A stretch of DNA of 64,000 nucleotides, taken from positions 434,001 through 498,000 of the forward strand of contig NZ_NRIR01000001.1 in NCBI RefSeq assembly GCF_002282855.1, given 5' to 3'. A program made the translations under genes and the position numbers. Source of the stretch: Paraferrimonas sedimenticola. Its GTDB lineage: Bacteria > Pseudomonadota > Gammaproteobacteria > Enterobacterales > Shewanellaceae. Under the pieces are notes generated by a model. That model made no database searches. It had not been told where the DNA came from and saw only the letters and a program-made list of their open reading frames with translations. Below are positions 25,920 through 35,258 of the stretch, one piece after another; position 1 is the first letter of the stretch; every line of letters begins with the position of its first letter.

Positions 25920-27245
25920 CTAGTTAGCGCGCAGAGTATCGTAAATGCACACTTGCGGTTGCGCCGCCTCGCCACTGAACTCAATGGCCGCCAGTACTCG
26001 CGCTTTTGCCACTTCAAAGCTGGCTTGCGAGTTGGCGTGAATGGTAACCAGAGGCTGTCCTTCGCTGACCACATCGCCAATCCGACAAAAATCGCTCAAT
26101 CCGACGCGATAGTCCAGCTTATCTTGCGGATGGCTACGACCACCGCCAAGGGCGACTACCGCCATTCCCAGCGCTTTGGTATCAATACCGCTGACCAAGC
26201 CAAAACTATCAGCCAATACCGGCTCGATAATTGGCGCAGGTGGCAGATAGTCATCAACTCTTTCCAGCAAGTCAGCAGGACCGCCCAAACCGTGCACCAT
26301 ACGAGCAAAGCGCTCAGCAGCTTCACCAGATGCCAAGGCGGCTTCAAGCTTGGCGTGAGCCTCGTCGTCGTTTTCAGCCAGTCCCCCTAACTGTAGCAAT
26401 TCGCTACACAGGGCTAGGGTCACTTGGTCTAAGCGCGGGTTGCGATAGCGGTTGCACAAGTAGTCGATGGCCTCGCGAACTTCCAACGAGTTACCGGCAC
26501 AAGAGGCCAAAGGCTGATTCATGTCGGTCAACAAAGCACTGGTTTTAGTCCCCGCGCCATTGGCCACATCGACAATGCTTTGCGCTAGCGATTGCGACTC
26601 GGCAAGCGTCGGCATAAAAGCGCCCGAGCCCACTTTGACGTCCATCACCAATGACTCAAGCCCAGCAGCTAGCTTCTTGGACAAAATCGAGCTGGTAATC
26701 AGAGCAATCGAGTCTACCGTGGCGGTGACATCGCGAACCGCGTACATGCGCTTATCCGCTGGAGCCAAATCCGCGGTCTGGCCGATAATCGCCACGCCTA
26801 CGTCTTTGACCACTTGCTCAAATTGCTCGCTCGACGGCGAGGTTTGATAGCCAGGAATGGCGTCGAACTTGTCCAGTGTGCCACCGGTATGGCCTAAACC
26901 ACGACCTGAAATCATAGGCACATAGCCACCACAGGCAGCAATCATGGGACCAAGCATTAAGCTGGTGACATCGCCAACGCCGCCGGTGCTGTGTTTATCT
27001 AGCACAGGGCCGTCAAAACCAAGGCTGCTCCAATCGATGGTGCGCCCAGAGTCACGCATGGCACAGGTCAGCGCCACGCGTTCGTCCATGGTCATGTCGT
27101 TGAAGTAGGTGGCCATCGCAAATGCTGCCACCTGACTGTCGGCAATGCTGTTATCCGCAATGCCGTTGACGAAAAAGCGGATCTCTTGCTCGGTCAGCGC
27201 TTGCTTGTTGCGCTTCTTGGCAATTACCTCTTGGGCTAACAACAT
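25920..27245 (-). CDS. deoA: Thymidine phosphorylase
   Basis: 441 residues (E. coli 440). The signature [14 protein letters not shown] is present (about 83-96), along with [14 protein letters not shown] (about 113-126), the pyrimidine-nucleoside phosphorylase dinucleotide/sugar site. It releases thymine and deoxyribose-1-phosphate from thymidine. It sits 3 bp after the deoC stop. Confidence 0.96.
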   Translation of the reverse strand: MLLAQEVIAKKRNKQALTEQEIRFFVNGIADNSIADSQVAAFAMATYFNDMTMDERVALTCAMRDSGRTIDWSSLGFDGPVLDKHSTGGVGDVTSLMLGPMIAACGGYVPMISGRGLGHTGGTLDKFDAIPGYQTSPSSEQFEQVVKDVGVAIIGQTADLAPADKRMYAVRDVTATVDSIALITSSILSKKLAAGLESLVMDVKVGSGAFMPTLAESQSLAQSIVDVANGAGTKTSALLTDMNQPLASCAGNSLEVREAIDYLCNRYRNPRLDQVTLALCSELLQLGGLAENDDEAHAKLEAALASGEAAERFARMVHGLGGPADLLERVDDYLPPAPIIEPVLADSFGLVSGIDTKALGMAVVALGGGRSHPQDKLDYRVGLSDFCRIGDVVSEGQPLVTIHANSQASFEVAKARVLAAIEFSGEAAQPQVCIYDTLRAN

Positions 27246-27248
27246 GGC

Positions 27249-28016
27249 TTAGTACCCGCCAGATTGCGCTTGTTCGCCCTCGCCTAGGGTGTGCAGCAGG
27301 TTGGCCAGCAGACTAGAGGCACCAAAGCGGAAGTGGTGCTTGTTAACCCAGTCGGCGCCCAAAATGGACTCGGCCAGTTTTAGATAGGTTTGCGCTTGCT
27401 CGGCATCGCGAACGCCACCGGCTGGCTTAAAGCCAAGCTTAGGGTTCTTTTCAGCGATTACCGTCATCATGATCTCTGCCGCTTCTAGGGTGGCGTTAAC
27501 TGGCACTTTACCAGTCGAGGTCTTGATGAAATCCGCACCAGCATCGATAGCGATTTCAGAGGCCTGACGAATCAGTTCAGGAGTCTTTAGCTCACCGGTT
27601 TCAATGATGACTTTAAGCATCACATCACCGCAGGCGGCTTTACAGGCTTCAACCAAATCAAAGCCCACGTCTTTGTTGCCAGCCATCAGCGCGCGGTAAG
27701 GGAATACCACGTCCACTTCATCAGCACCGTACGCCACCGCGGCTTTGGTTTCGGCTACGGCAATATCAATGTCGTCATTACCGTGGGGGAAGTTGGTGAC
27801 CGTAGCGATTTGTACATCGCTGGCACCAATCGCGTCTAGAGTCTTGCGAGCGATTGGAATGAATCTTGGGTAAATACAAACGGCGGCGGTGTTGCCCACA
27901 GGGGTCTTGGCCTTGTGGCACAGTTCAATCACCTTAGCATCGGTGTCGTCGTCGTTTAGGGTGGTTAAATCCATCATTTGCAACGCCGACAGAGCGGCTT
28001 GCTTGAGTTCAGTCAT
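27249..28016 (-). CDS. deoC: Deoxyribose-phosphate aldolase
   Basis: 255 residues (E. coli 259). Class I aldolase: Schiff-base lysine in F-I-K-T-S-T-G-K (about 165-172), plus V-I-I-E-T-G-E-L and G-G-V-R. It splits 2-deoxyribose-5-phosphate to glyceraldehyde-3-phosphate and acetaldehyde. First gene of deoCABD, with strong ribosome site GGAGATACCCC-ATG. About 480 bp separate it from nupC, including a repeat element and a possible operator, so it probably has its own promoter. Confidence 0.95.
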   Translation of the reverse strand: MTELKQAALSALQMMDLTTLNDDDTDAKVIELCHKAKTPVGNTAAVCIYPRFIPIARKTLDAIGASDVQIATVTNFPHGNDDIDIAVAETKAAVAYGADEVDVVFPYRALMAGNKDVGFDLVEACKAACGDVMLKVIIETGELKTPELIRQASEIAIDAGADFIKTSTGKVPVNATLEAAEIMMTVIAEKNPKLGFKPAGGVRDAEQAQTYLKLAESILGADWVNKHHFRFGASSLLANLLHTLGEGEQAQSGGY

Positions 28017-28236
28017 GGGGTATCTCCGGCTGACTTTTCAGTAAAAAATGCACAGCAAAAGAATAGCCTAAATCGGCTATCCGGCTACCTTGGGACTTGA
28101 TTCCGTGAAGACTGGAAAAGAAGGGAAGTTATCCGAATCCTTTTCGCGAAAATTCCATTTTACCGCTAATCGGGTTGACCTCTGCCTGAGGTCCGCGCGA
28201 ATCATATCAAACACTTAATACCCTCGCCAAGCAAAC
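28017..28236. promoter_or_regulatory. deo operon upstream region
   Basis: Holds a 6-bp stem ATAGCC/GGCTAT (28063-28080) about 50 bp before deoC and a perfect 12-bp palindrome TTTTCGCGAAAA (28141-28152). A central-CG palindrome is the form of many LacI/GntR-type operators, but I cannot name the regulator (CytR and DeoR sites look different). Upstream of this lies a type II repeat element. Confidence 0.4.
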
Positions 28237-28386
28237 TGTGGATAAAACCACCACTTTTTCACCTAGGGGACAGTCCCCTGTGCACAAGTGTGTGATTAAG
28301 TTTTGACGAATATTCGCCGCAGATCGACGCCGTTTACAACGCCTGTGGATAAAACACCCGGTTTTAGGGGGTGGGGACAGTCCCCT
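28237..28386 (+). repeat. DnaA-box/palindrome element, type II (direct pair), copy 1
   Basis: TGTGGATAA at 28237 with AGGGGACAGTCCCCT at 28265, and again TGTGGATAA at 28344 with TGGGGACAGTCCCCT at 28372. Each box-to-palindrome distance is 28 bp, and the two units are 107 bp apart. The sequence between them (with CGACGAATATTCGCCGCAGATC-like content) is related to the copy at 52702-52851. Confidence 0.88.
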
Positions 28387-28436
28387 GTTAGTAACCTGTG
28401 GTTAATTTTTGGTCTTTTGCGGAGCGAAATGCGGGC

Positions 28437-28464
28437 ACAAAAAAAGGCGCCATCAGGCGCCTTT
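28437..28464 (-). terminator. Terminator of nupC
   Basis: AAAGGCGCC (28443-28451) and GGCGCCTTT (28456-28464) pair around ATCA. Upstream A bases read as a T run on the minus strand. It lies 36 bp past the nupC stop. Confidence 0.9.
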
Positions 28465-28499
28465 CGAGAAGCGAGTTAGCGGCTAAGCTAGTAACCGCA

Positions 28500-29747
28500 T
28501 TAGGCCAGCGACAGCATCAGGCCGGCGATGGTGGCGCTCATCAGGTTGGCTAGCGAGCCTGCGGCGACAGCGCGCAGGCCAAAGCGTGCCAAGTCGTGGC
28601 GGCGGTTTGGCGCCATTTGACCTAGGCCACCGAGCAAAATCGCAATTGATGACAAGTTGGCAAAACCACACAGCGCAAACGAGATAATCGCTTGAGTGTG
28701 CTCGCTCATCGCCTGGCCGGTGGCTTCCACAATGGCGCCATCTAGGTAGGCTTTAAAGTTAGAGTAAGCCACGAATTCGTTAACGATGATTTTCTGGCCA
28801 ATGAAGGAACCGGCGACAGTGGCCTCTTCCCAAGGCACACCAATCAAGAAAGCCAGCGGCGCGAACACGTAACCAAAGATAAGCTCAAGTGACAAGTTTT
28901 CCATGCCAAACCAGCTGCCGATACCACCTAGCATGCCGTTAAGCAGGGCAATCAAGCCGATAAAGGCTAGCAACATAGCACCAACGTTCAGGGCTAGCTG
29001 CAAACCGGATGACGCGCCAGAAGCCGCGGCGTCTAGTACGTTAGCCGGCTTGTCGTCGCTGTCGATGGTCAGCTCGCGATGATCCGTTGGCTCTTCGGTT
29101 TCTGGCTGCATCAACTTGGCCATCAAAAGGCCACCAGGTGCCGCCATAAAGCTTGCCGCAATCAAGTACTCAAGTTTGACGCCAAGTCCGGCATAACCCG
29201 CCAGTACAGAACCAGCAACCGAAGCCAAACCGCCCACCATAATGGCGAACAGCTCGGATTGAGTCATGGTAGAAATGTAGGGGCGAACCACCATAGGCGC
29301 TTCGGTTTGACCCACAAAGATGTTGGCAGTCGCTGATAGCGATTCGGTACGGCTAGTGCCCAGGGCTTTTTGCAAACCACCACCGATGATCTTAATCACC
29401 CACTGCATTACGCCTAAGTAATACAACACCGCGATCAGCGAAGAAAAGAAGATAATTACAGGCAGAACATTAATGGCGAAAATAAAGCCCACTTTGAATT
29501 GAGCCAAATCGCCAAACAAGAATCCGATGCCATCGTTGGCGTAGGTAATGACTTTGTAGACACCCTGAGAGATGCTAAACAGCAAGTCTTTGCCGAAGGG
29601 AACGTACAGTACGAAGGCACCTAGGGCTAACTGAAGACCAAAGGCTCCACCAACGGTGCGCCAGTTAATCGCGCTGCGATTAGACGACATAGCGATGGCG
29701 ATACCCGCCAACACTGCCATGCCTACAAAACTCATGATGACACTCAT
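28500..29747 (-). CDS. nupC: Concentrative nucleoside transporter NupC
   Basis: 415 residues with about ten membrane segments, the CNT family length (E. coli NupC 400). Family features include an N-terminal hydrophobic triplet, [11 protein letters not shown] (about 150, the conserved nucleoside-binding loop) and the C-terminal [13 protein letters not shown]. It imports nucleosides driven by a cation gradient, supplying the downstream deo enzymes. It carries an internal acidic linker (about 216-235) between membrane segments. Confidence 0.93.
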   Translation of the reverse strand: MSVIMSFVGMAVLAGIAIAMSSNRSAINWRTVGGAFGLQLALGAFVLYVPFGKDLLFSISQGVYKVITYANDGIGFLFGDLAQFKVGFIFAINVLPVIIFFSSLIAVLYYLGVMQWVIKIIGGGLQKALGTSRTESLSATANIFVGQTEAPMVVRPYISTMTQSELFAIMVGGLASVAGSVLAGYAGLGVKLEYLIAASFMAAPGGLLMAKLMQPETEEPTDHRELTIDSDDKPANVLDAAASGASSGLQLALNVGAMLLAFIGLIALLNGMLGGIGSWFGMENLSLELIFGYVFAPLAFLIGVPWEEATVAGSFIGQKIIVNEFVAYSNFKAYLDGAIVEATGQAMSEHTQAIISFALCGFANLSSIAILLGGLGQMAPNRRHDLARFGLRAVAAGSLANLMSATIAGLMLSLA

Positions 29748-29879
29748 GCAAACCTACCAAGGATGACGACTAAGTAGTCGCCGATGCTAAAAATTGGGCA
29801 GGATTATACCCAAGCTGGCGACAAAATTCCCAGCCTCAGAGCATTTGTCACACAATCTCGGCTCAAAAAGCCCCCTACC

Positions 29880-30650
29880 TCACACTATATTGCGCAGGCG
29901 CGGCATTAAGCTTAGAGCGTTTTGCTGGGTTTGCTGGATCACTTGCTCGACATTAGTGTCTTTAATTTCAGCAACTTTGGCGGCAATTCTGGTGAGTAGC
30001 CCGGCAAAGTCATACTGCCCGTGCTGAGGATCGTCGGTTTCGATGAGTAAGCGCTCTAAAGGCACATCAATCAGAGCATCCACCAGCTTGTTGTTACCAG
30101 AACGTAACACTGCGGCTCCAATTCCGATAAAACTGCGCTCGTGGGCAGCTAGAATTTGCTGAGCTAACGGTGCCGAGCCATAAAAGCCATGCAGCATAAA
30201 TCCGTGTCGTATCTTGGGTAACCAGGACTGTAGGGCTTTATTGGCTTTTACCGAATGCACCACCAATGGCAAGCCATACTGGTTGGCCAAGTCAATGTGA
30301 GCGCCAAAAGCGCGCTGTTGCAACCCAAGCGACGGACCTTTTACCCCATCCAAACCACACTCGCCAATCGCCACAAGCTGGCGCGATTCACTCGCGCTTT
30401 CACAAGCCTTGCCAAGTTGTTCGAGCTGGCTAGCAACACCCTCAGCATCATTGCAGAGGTACCAAGGATGAATACCAAGAGCGTATCCTCCCCCAGGTTG
30501 TTGTCCCGCCAGCCGCTTTGCCAATGGCCATTGTTTGGGTTCCAAGCCCGGGATCACCAGCCCTTTGAGGCCAGCCCGGTAACGAGCTTGCTGCAGCTCG
30601 CTGCGCTCAGGCTCGGCTAACAAATCCAGATGACAGTGGCTATCTATCAT
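29880..30650 (-). CDS. TatD-family metal-dependent hydrolase (YjjV-like)
   Basis: 256 residues with TatD motifs M-I-D-S-H-C-H-L-D (1-9), a glutamate metal ligand in A-I-G-E-C-G-L-D (about 94-101), a histidine in V-V-H-S-V, and E-T-D-D-P near the C-terminus. Members act as DNases or related phosphodiesterases. The start overlaps the 3' end of the DUF5363 gene by 11 bp. The placement upstream of nupC suggests nucleic-acid turnover but is not proof of shared function. Confidence 0.88.
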   Translation of the reverse strand: MIDSHCHLDLLAEPERSELQQARYRAGLKGLVIPGLEPKQWPLAKRLAGQQPGGGYALGIHPWYLCNDAEGVASQLEQLGKACESASESRQLVAIGECGLDGVKGPSLGLQQRAFGAHIDLANQYGLPLVVHSVKANKALQSWLPKIRHGFMLHGFYGSAPLAQQILAAHERSFIGIGAAVLRSGNNKLVDALIDVPLERLLIETDDPQHGQYDFAGLLTRIAAKVAEIKDTNVEQVIQQTQQNALSLMPRLRNIV

Positions 30651-30801
30651 GATTTCTAGCGGGGGGTTTGGGAGACAGCTTGCTATCAGCCTTTTTTAGC
30701 GGTGGGTCTTGCAACATAGGCGCGCAACAACGTTTGTTTTCTGGGGTTAACCCCATTTCATCGCACCATCGAGTGTACGCGTTCCAAAGCTTCTTGATCA
30801 C
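30640..30801 (-). CDS. DUF5363-like small protein
   Basis: 53 residues from GTG at 30801, with AGGAG seven bases upstream. Reads M-I-K-K-L-W-N-A-Y-T-R-W-C-D-E-M-G-L-T-P, then E-N-K-R-C-C-A-P-M and a Lys/Pro-rich tail. The W-C-x-x-M-G-L-T-P-E-x-x-R-C-C pattern fits the small family found just upstream of tatD/yjjV in Vibrio and Shewanella. The stop is inside tatD, so translation is coupled. The function is unknown; the paired cysteines suggest metal binding. Confidence 0.75.
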   Translation of the reverse strand: MIKKLWNAYTRWCDEMGLTPENKRCCAPMLQDPPLKKADSKLSPKPPARNHDR

Positions 30802-30903
30802 TGCGGCTCTCCTTTGACGTCTGCTTCGATACTAACAACCCAAACCAGCCTTCTACAAGCGAGAGACCTTTTGCTTTCCCCACCGTTCAAGTGCGCTTCG
30901 GGC

Positions 30904-30932
30904 ACAAAAAAGCCGCCCTCAAAGGCGGCTTT
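30904..30932 (-). terminator. Terminator of prfC
   Basis: AAAGCCGCC (30909-30917) and GGCGGCTTT (30924-30932) pair around a 6-nt loop, with an A run at 30906-30911 that reads as T on the minus strand. Confidence 0.9.
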
Positions 30933-30950
30933 CGCAACTGGCTAACTAAC

Positions 30951-32540
30951 CTAGTGCTCGCGAGTCTTAAAGAACTCAACTTCTGGGAAGCGCTCAATCG
31001 CCAGATTCAAGTTCACCATGGTCGGTGCAACATAGGTCAGGTTGTCGCCGCCATCCAGCGCCAAGTTCAGGTTCGACTTACGCTCAAACTCTTGCATCTT
31101 CTTGGCATCGTCACAGCTCACCCAGCGGGCAGTGGCTACGTTCACTGCTTCGTACATGGCGTCTACCTTGTACTCGGTTTTCAAACGCTGCACTACCACA
31201 TCAAACTGCAGCACACCCACAGCGCCTACGATCAAATCGTTGTTGGCTAGCGGACGAAACACCTGCACCGCACCTTCTTCGGACAGCTGAATCAAACCTT
31301 TAAGCAGCTGCTTTTGCTTCAATGGATCTTTTAGGCGAATGCGACGAAACAGCTCAGGGGCAAAGTTTGGAATACCACCAAACTTAAAGTCTTCACCTTG
31401 AGTAAAGGTATCGCCAATCTGAATGCTACCATGGTTGTGCAAACCAATGATGTCACCCGGATAGGCCTCTTCCACGTGCTCGCGATCGCCGGCCACAAAG
31501 GTCAGCGCATCGCTAATACGCACGTCTTTGCCGGTGCGCACTTGGCGCATCTTCATGCCCTTCTCATACTTGCCCGAGACGATACGCATAAAGGCCACGC
31601 GGTCGCGGTGTTTTGGGTCCATGTTGGCTTGGATCTTAAACACGAAACCTGAGAACTTACTCTCATCGGCGCTCACCGCGCGCTCAGCTGTTTGACGCGG
31701 CTGTGGCTTAGGCGCCCACTGAGTCAGCCCGTCAAGCATGTGGTCCACACCAAAGTTACCCAAAGCAGTACCAAAGTAGACAGGGGTCAGCTCACCGGCC
31801 AAGAAAGGTTCCAGCTCAAACTCATGGGACGCGCCAATCACTAGCTCCAACTCGTCGCGCAGAATTTCGGCCAACTCGTCGCCAATCGCTTGGTCAAGCT
31901 CTGGATTGTCCAACCCTTTTACGGTGCGCACTTCCTGAATGGTGTGGCCTTGGCCGCTTTGGTACAAAATCGCTTCGTCGCGGTGCAAGTGGTAAACACC
32001 CTTGAACTCTTTACCACTGCCAATTGGCCAGGTCACAGGCGCGCAAGCAATGTTTAGCTCGGTTTCCACTTCATCAAGTAGCTCCATCGGGTCGCGAATG
32101 TCGCGGTCGAGCTTGTTCATGAAGGTAATAATTGGGGTATCGCGCAGACGAGTCACTTCCATCAACTTGCGTGTCCGGTCTTCCACACCTTTGGCCGCAT
32201 CAATAACCATCAAGCAGCTATCTACTGCGGTCAGGGTACGATAGGTATCTTCCGAGAAGTCTTCGTGACCAGGGGTGTCGAGCAGGTTTACCAGACAGTC
32301 GGCGTAGGGAAACTGCATCACAGAGGTGGTGATCGAAATACCGCGATCTTTTTCCATCTCCATCCAGTCCGACTTGGCGTGTTGGCCCGAGCCGCGACCT
32401 TTTACGGTACCCGCGGTTTGGATCGCCTGACCGAACAGCAAGACTTTCTCGGTAATGGTGGTTTTACCGGCATCGGGGTGAGAGATGATCGCAAAGGTTC
32501 TGCGCTGATCGATTTGGTCGAGAAAATTCTGGTCTGCCAT
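30951..32540 (-). CDS. prfC: Peptide chain release factor 3
   Basis: 529 residues, as in E. coli RF3. GTPase motifs: S-H-P-D-A-G-K-T-T (G1, about 20-28), R-G-I-S-I (G2), D-T-P-G-H (G3, about 90-94) and M-N-K-L-D (G4). EF-G-like domains II and III follow. It recycles RF1/RF2 from the ribosome after termination. The start has no strong ribosome site (the upstream sequence is AGAAGCGGCCC). It is monocistronic with its own terminator. Confidence 0.96.
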   Translation of the reverse strand: MADQNFLDQIDQRRTFAIISHPDAGKTTITEKVLLFGQAIQTAGTVKGRGSGQHAKSDWMEMEKDRGISITTSVMQFPYADCLVNLLDTPGHEDFSEDTYRTLTAVDSCLMVIDAAKGVEDRTRKLMEVTRLRDTPIITFMNKLDRDIRDPMELLDEVETELNIACAPVTWPIGSGKEFKGVYHLHRDEAILYQSGQGHTIQEVRTVKGLDNPELDQAIGDELAEILRDELELVIGASHEFELEPFLAGELTPVYFGTALGNFGVDHMLDGLTQWAPKPQPRQTAERAVSADESKFSGFVFKIQANMDPKHRDRVAFMRIVSGKYEKGMKMRQVRTGKDVRISDALTFVAGDREHVEEAYPGDIIGLHNHGSIQIGDTFTQGEDFKFGGIPNFAPELFRRIRLKDPLKQKQLLKGLIQLSEEGAVQVFRPLANNDLIVGAVGVLQFDVVVQRLKTEYKVDAMYEAVNVATARWVSCDDAKKMQEFERKSNLNLALDGGDNLTYVAPTMVNLNLAIERFPEVEFFKTREH

Positions 32541-32696
32541 GGGCCGCTTCTGTCGCTTGCCGGGTTGTTAACGCTAGCCTTGAGTATAGAAAGCTGGCGT
32601 TCACCATCGGCGTGGGTGGAAAATTTGCGCTGTATTTTCTCCGATCGAGACCCAAGACACAAATCCTTGTTCAACCATCGCTGTTTTTGCGCAAAT

Positions 32697-32730
32697 AAAA
32701 AGACGCTTGGCGAGTTATCCAAGCGTCTTT
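32697..32730 (-). terminator. Terminator of the DUF2256 gene
   Basis: AAAGACGCTTGG (32699-32710) and CCAAGCGTCTTT (32719-32730) are 12-bp complements around an 8-nt loop. It is A/T-flanked on both sides, so it could work in both directions. Confidence 0.85.
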
Positions 32731-32746
32731 AATGAACGAGTAGCAG

Positions 32747-32908
32747 CTAAATTACGCTTTTGGCAATGGCCTTCATTCGAGCGCGAACCCCAGAGCAGCG
32801 CTTGGAGCAGTAGCGCACATGGGGCCAATTGTTTTCCCAACGTTTGCGCCATTGAAAATAACGGCCGCAGTGGGCGCAGTGTTTACCAGGTAGATTTTGT
32901 TTAAACAT
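32747..32908 (-). CDS. DUF2256 zinc-ribbon-like small protein
   Basis: 53 residues beginning M-F-K-Q-N-L-P-G-K-H-C-A-H-C-G-R, then W-R-K-R-W-E-N-N-W and Y-C-S-K-R-C-S. The C-x2-C...C-x3-C pattern with the W-R-K-K/R-W core is diagnostic of DUF2256. Family members often sit near photolyase/cryptochrome genes; two photolyase-type genes lie 8 and 18 kb away here. It likely binds zinc. Its role is not established. Confidence 0.88.
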   Translation of the reverse strand: MFKQNLPGKHCAHCGRYFQWRKRWENNWPHVRYCSKRCSGVRARMKAIAKSVI

Positions 32909-33006
32909 CACACTAACCCTCGCAAATAATTGTGCCTCGATACTTTGGTACGATGCGACAGTCGAGTTGGATTATTCGGAAAAACCTACCTATTTAGGAG
33001 TAAATG

Positions 33007-34017
33007 CTAGTCTTGAAACTGTTTGGCGTAGTGGCTCAGTGATTGGCCTCGCGTCTTGCGAAACACCCGCTGTAAGCTTGCAGCATGGCTGTAACCTAAA
33101 CGTTCGGCCGTTTGTGCCACGCTAAATCCCTGTCGAATCAATTCCATAGCAGCGAAGCACACAGCATAAGCAGACACTTGTGAGAAGTTGATTTGGCGCT
33201 CGTGCAAGCGCCGCTGCAATTGCTGCTCGGACACTCCGAGCAACTGAGCCACTTGGCCTCGGCGCACCTTGCCAAAGTGACAGCAATAGCTAACGACTTC
33301 GTACAAGACTTTCATGGGGTCATCCGCCGCCGGCATGCTCAACATGGAATCCAATTCGGCCAAGGACAACTGAAAGGCACCTGTTTGTTGGGCCTTGTTT
33401 ACCTGAGATAAGTCGAGTTCGTTGAGCTGGCGGCTGTTGACCCAAATTTCGAGCTGAGGTGAGTGCCATTCCACCGCACAGCCCGCCCACTCGCTAAAAC
33501 CGGCGGGGTCGCTAAGCTGACCCGGAATTCGTATCTTCAGCGGAGTGTAGTCGCTACCTAACTGCTCGCGCAGCACCTGCATTAAAAAGCACACCATGCG
33601 CAGCGAGTCATGCAGCAAGCCGCGCCCGCTGAGCTTTGGCTGGTGATAACACCAGCGCACCAAAGGGCCACTAAAAATGCCGAATAACTGCCCACAAGAT
33701 TGAATGCTGGCGTTGCCAAAATTGATGCGGCGAAAGCGACTGGTCATATCGGGCTCAAATAAAAACCAACGCGACAGTGCACCGTATTGATTCCAAGGCA
33801 CTGCGTCTTTGAGCAAGCGCCAGCTAAAGTCTGGATCGTCGGTTTGCGCTTCCACCGCCTGGTACCAAGCAGACACCTGCGATAAGGGAATCAAGGTCAT
33901 TGGATTGGTGAACAAGCTATCCGGCAACTGCTTGGCGGCGGGGTTGCCCTGACGCAGCAATCGCCCTCTAAGCGGCGCTATGGTTAAGGCGCGATAAAAG
34001 TGAACGTCTTGGAACAT
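33007..34017 (-). CDS. AraC-family transcriptional regulator
   Basis: 336 residues from ATG 34017 (M-F-Q-D-V-H-F); a TTG at 34035 is an alternative and neither has a clear ribosome site. The N-terminal ~200 residues form the Arabinose_bd-like domain of the OruR/ArgR-type AraC subgroup (L-I-P-L-S-Q-V and so on), and the C-terminal ~100 are the two helix-turn-helix motifs, ending S-V-A-Q-T-A-E-R-L-G-Y-S-H-A-A-S-L-Q-R-V-F-R. It is divergent from an unknown membrane protein, which may be its target. Confidence 0.88.
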   Translation of the reverse strand: MFQDVHFYRALTIAPLRGRLLRQGNPAAKQLPDSLFTNPMTLIPLSQVSAWYQAVEAQTDDPDFSWRLLKDAVPWNQYGALSRWFLFEPDMTSRFRRINFGNASIQSCGQLFGIFSGPLVRWCYHQPKLSGRGLLHDSLRMVCFLMQVLREQLGSDYTPLKIRIPGQLSDPAGFSEWAGCAVEWHSPQLEIWVNSRQLNELDLSQVNKAQQTGAFQLSLAELDSMLSMPAADDPMKVLYEVVSYCCHFGKVRRGQVAQLLGVSEQQLQRRLHERQINFSQVSAYAVCFAAMELIRQGFSVAQTAERLGYSHAASLQRVFRKTRGQSLSHYAKQFQD

Positions 34018-34153
34018 ATGAAGTAAGGCAGCCAATTAAGTCAAATCTCAGCATATTTTGACTTGCTTGGTAATTCAAGCGGCGCTACTTCGCGACTGCC
34101 CGCTAGCTCAAGCGAAGCCTATGCGCTAGCATACCAAAGTGTTACTTACTGAT

Positions 34154-34834
34154 ATGAATCAGGATGTTATGCCCAATCTGATATTGGCCAGCTTCGCGCT
34201 CGCCATTGTGCTGCTATTTGTTTGGAGCCTGCAATGGGGCGATAAGCACTCGCCTAGGCTGTGGCTGTTGTGGGCCTTAATGGCCGGCATGCTGTTTGAC
34301 AACAGTATGCAAGCCATTGGCAACTGGACCATCGACAGCGATTGGTATCAGCCCCTGAGCCGACTGCGCTGGGCAGCGCATGTGTTAGTACTGCCATTTT
34401 TGAGTCTATTTGCCTTAAGCTTGATGCGCTTAAGCGGCATTCAATGGGCGCACAACAGGCTGCTAAAGCTCGCACTTTGGCTGATTGTACTGGGCTCGCT
34501 AGCCTACGGTATTTGGCACGACATACTGCTATTAGAACTCAGCCAAACCAGCCCGCTTGGCGTCACCAAGTACACCAGCGCGGTTAAGAGTCTTCCCTAT
34601 CCCACCATATTGGCCAATTTGTTAGTTATTTTGATGGCGATCCCCATCTGGCGAGCGGCGCGATGGCCGTGGCTATTCGCGGGAGCCGCTTTCATCTTTA
34701 TCACCAACGCTGTCACAGCCGGGCAGGCTTGGGGCTTTATCGCCGCCAATTTTGCAGAAGTGGTATTTGCAGTGTCTTTGTTGGCCAGTGAGCGGTATTT
34801 CTCCGCACTAGCACCAAGCCAATATAACAAATAG
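34154..34834 (+). CDS. Unknown multi-spanning membrane protein
   Basis: 226 residues from ATG 34154 (other candidates: GTG 34139, ATG 34169 with AGGA nearby). Six or seven hydrophobic segments (starting about 7, 36, 75, 106, 145, 170 and 190) alternate with short Arg/Trp-rich loops. No domain was recognised. It is transcribed divergently from the AraC regulator, with 136 bp between them, and lies about 120 bp before the YibI/YibH-like pair. A transporter or sensor role is a guess only. Confidence 0.65.
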   Translation: MNQDVMPNLILASFALAIVLLFVWSLQWGDKHSPRLWLLWALMAGMLFDNSMQAIGNWTIDSDWYQPLSRLRWAAHVLVLPFLSLFALSLMRLSGIQWAHNRLLKLALWLIVLGSLAYGIWHDILLLELSQTSPLGVTKYTSAVKSLPYPTILANLLVILMAIPIWRAARWPWLFAGAAFIFITNAVTAGQAWGFIAANFAEVVFAVSLLASERYFSALAPSQYNK

Positions 34835-34952
34835 AGTCATAAAACCTTTATCTTTGATTGAATCTGCTCAGTAACCTCGTTTCACTTCGCTGAACAACTC
34901 ACACTGGCGCCTCACCCAACACACCCAGTTTTGTTTTTCACCGGAGGCCAAC

Positions 34953-35258
34953 ATGAGCCTATTAGCTACGCCCTTTGTGGGCAGCGGCGCGGACACCGCG
35001 TTGCATGTAGTCGCCAGCGTGGTGCTTATCGGCACCCTAGGCGCCGCCCTATTCGGATTTTGGAAGCTGCACGAAATGCCCATCGCTAAGGCGCAACGTA
35101 GCAAGCACCAACAAATCGGACTGATCACCGCACTCACCTGGATAGGCTTTGTCTGGCATTGGGTGTGGGTACTAGCAGTATTTCTCGCCTTTATCGACAC
35201 TGAGCGCGCGCTGATCCGCGTTCGTGACATTTGGAAAGGGGAGGCAAAGTCATGCTAG
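34953..35258 (+). CDS. Small inner-membrane protein, YibI (DUF3302)-like
   Basis: 101 residues with strong ribosome site GGAGGCCAAC-ATG. Two or three membrane segments: about 15-37 and 55-80. The pattern L-H-E-M-P-I-A-K-A-Q-R-x-K-H...W-x-x-F-x-W-H-W-V-W-V resembles YibI, whose gene precedes the HlyD-type yibH in enterics. The same order occurs here, with a 7-bp overlap into the HlyD-type gene. The assignment is by resemblance and context; the function is unknown. Confidence 0.6.
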   Translation: MSLLATPFVGSGADTALHVVASVVLIGTLGAALFGFWKLHEMPIAKAQRSKHQQIGLITALTWIGFVWHWVWVLAVFLAFIDTERALIRVRDIWKGEAKSC

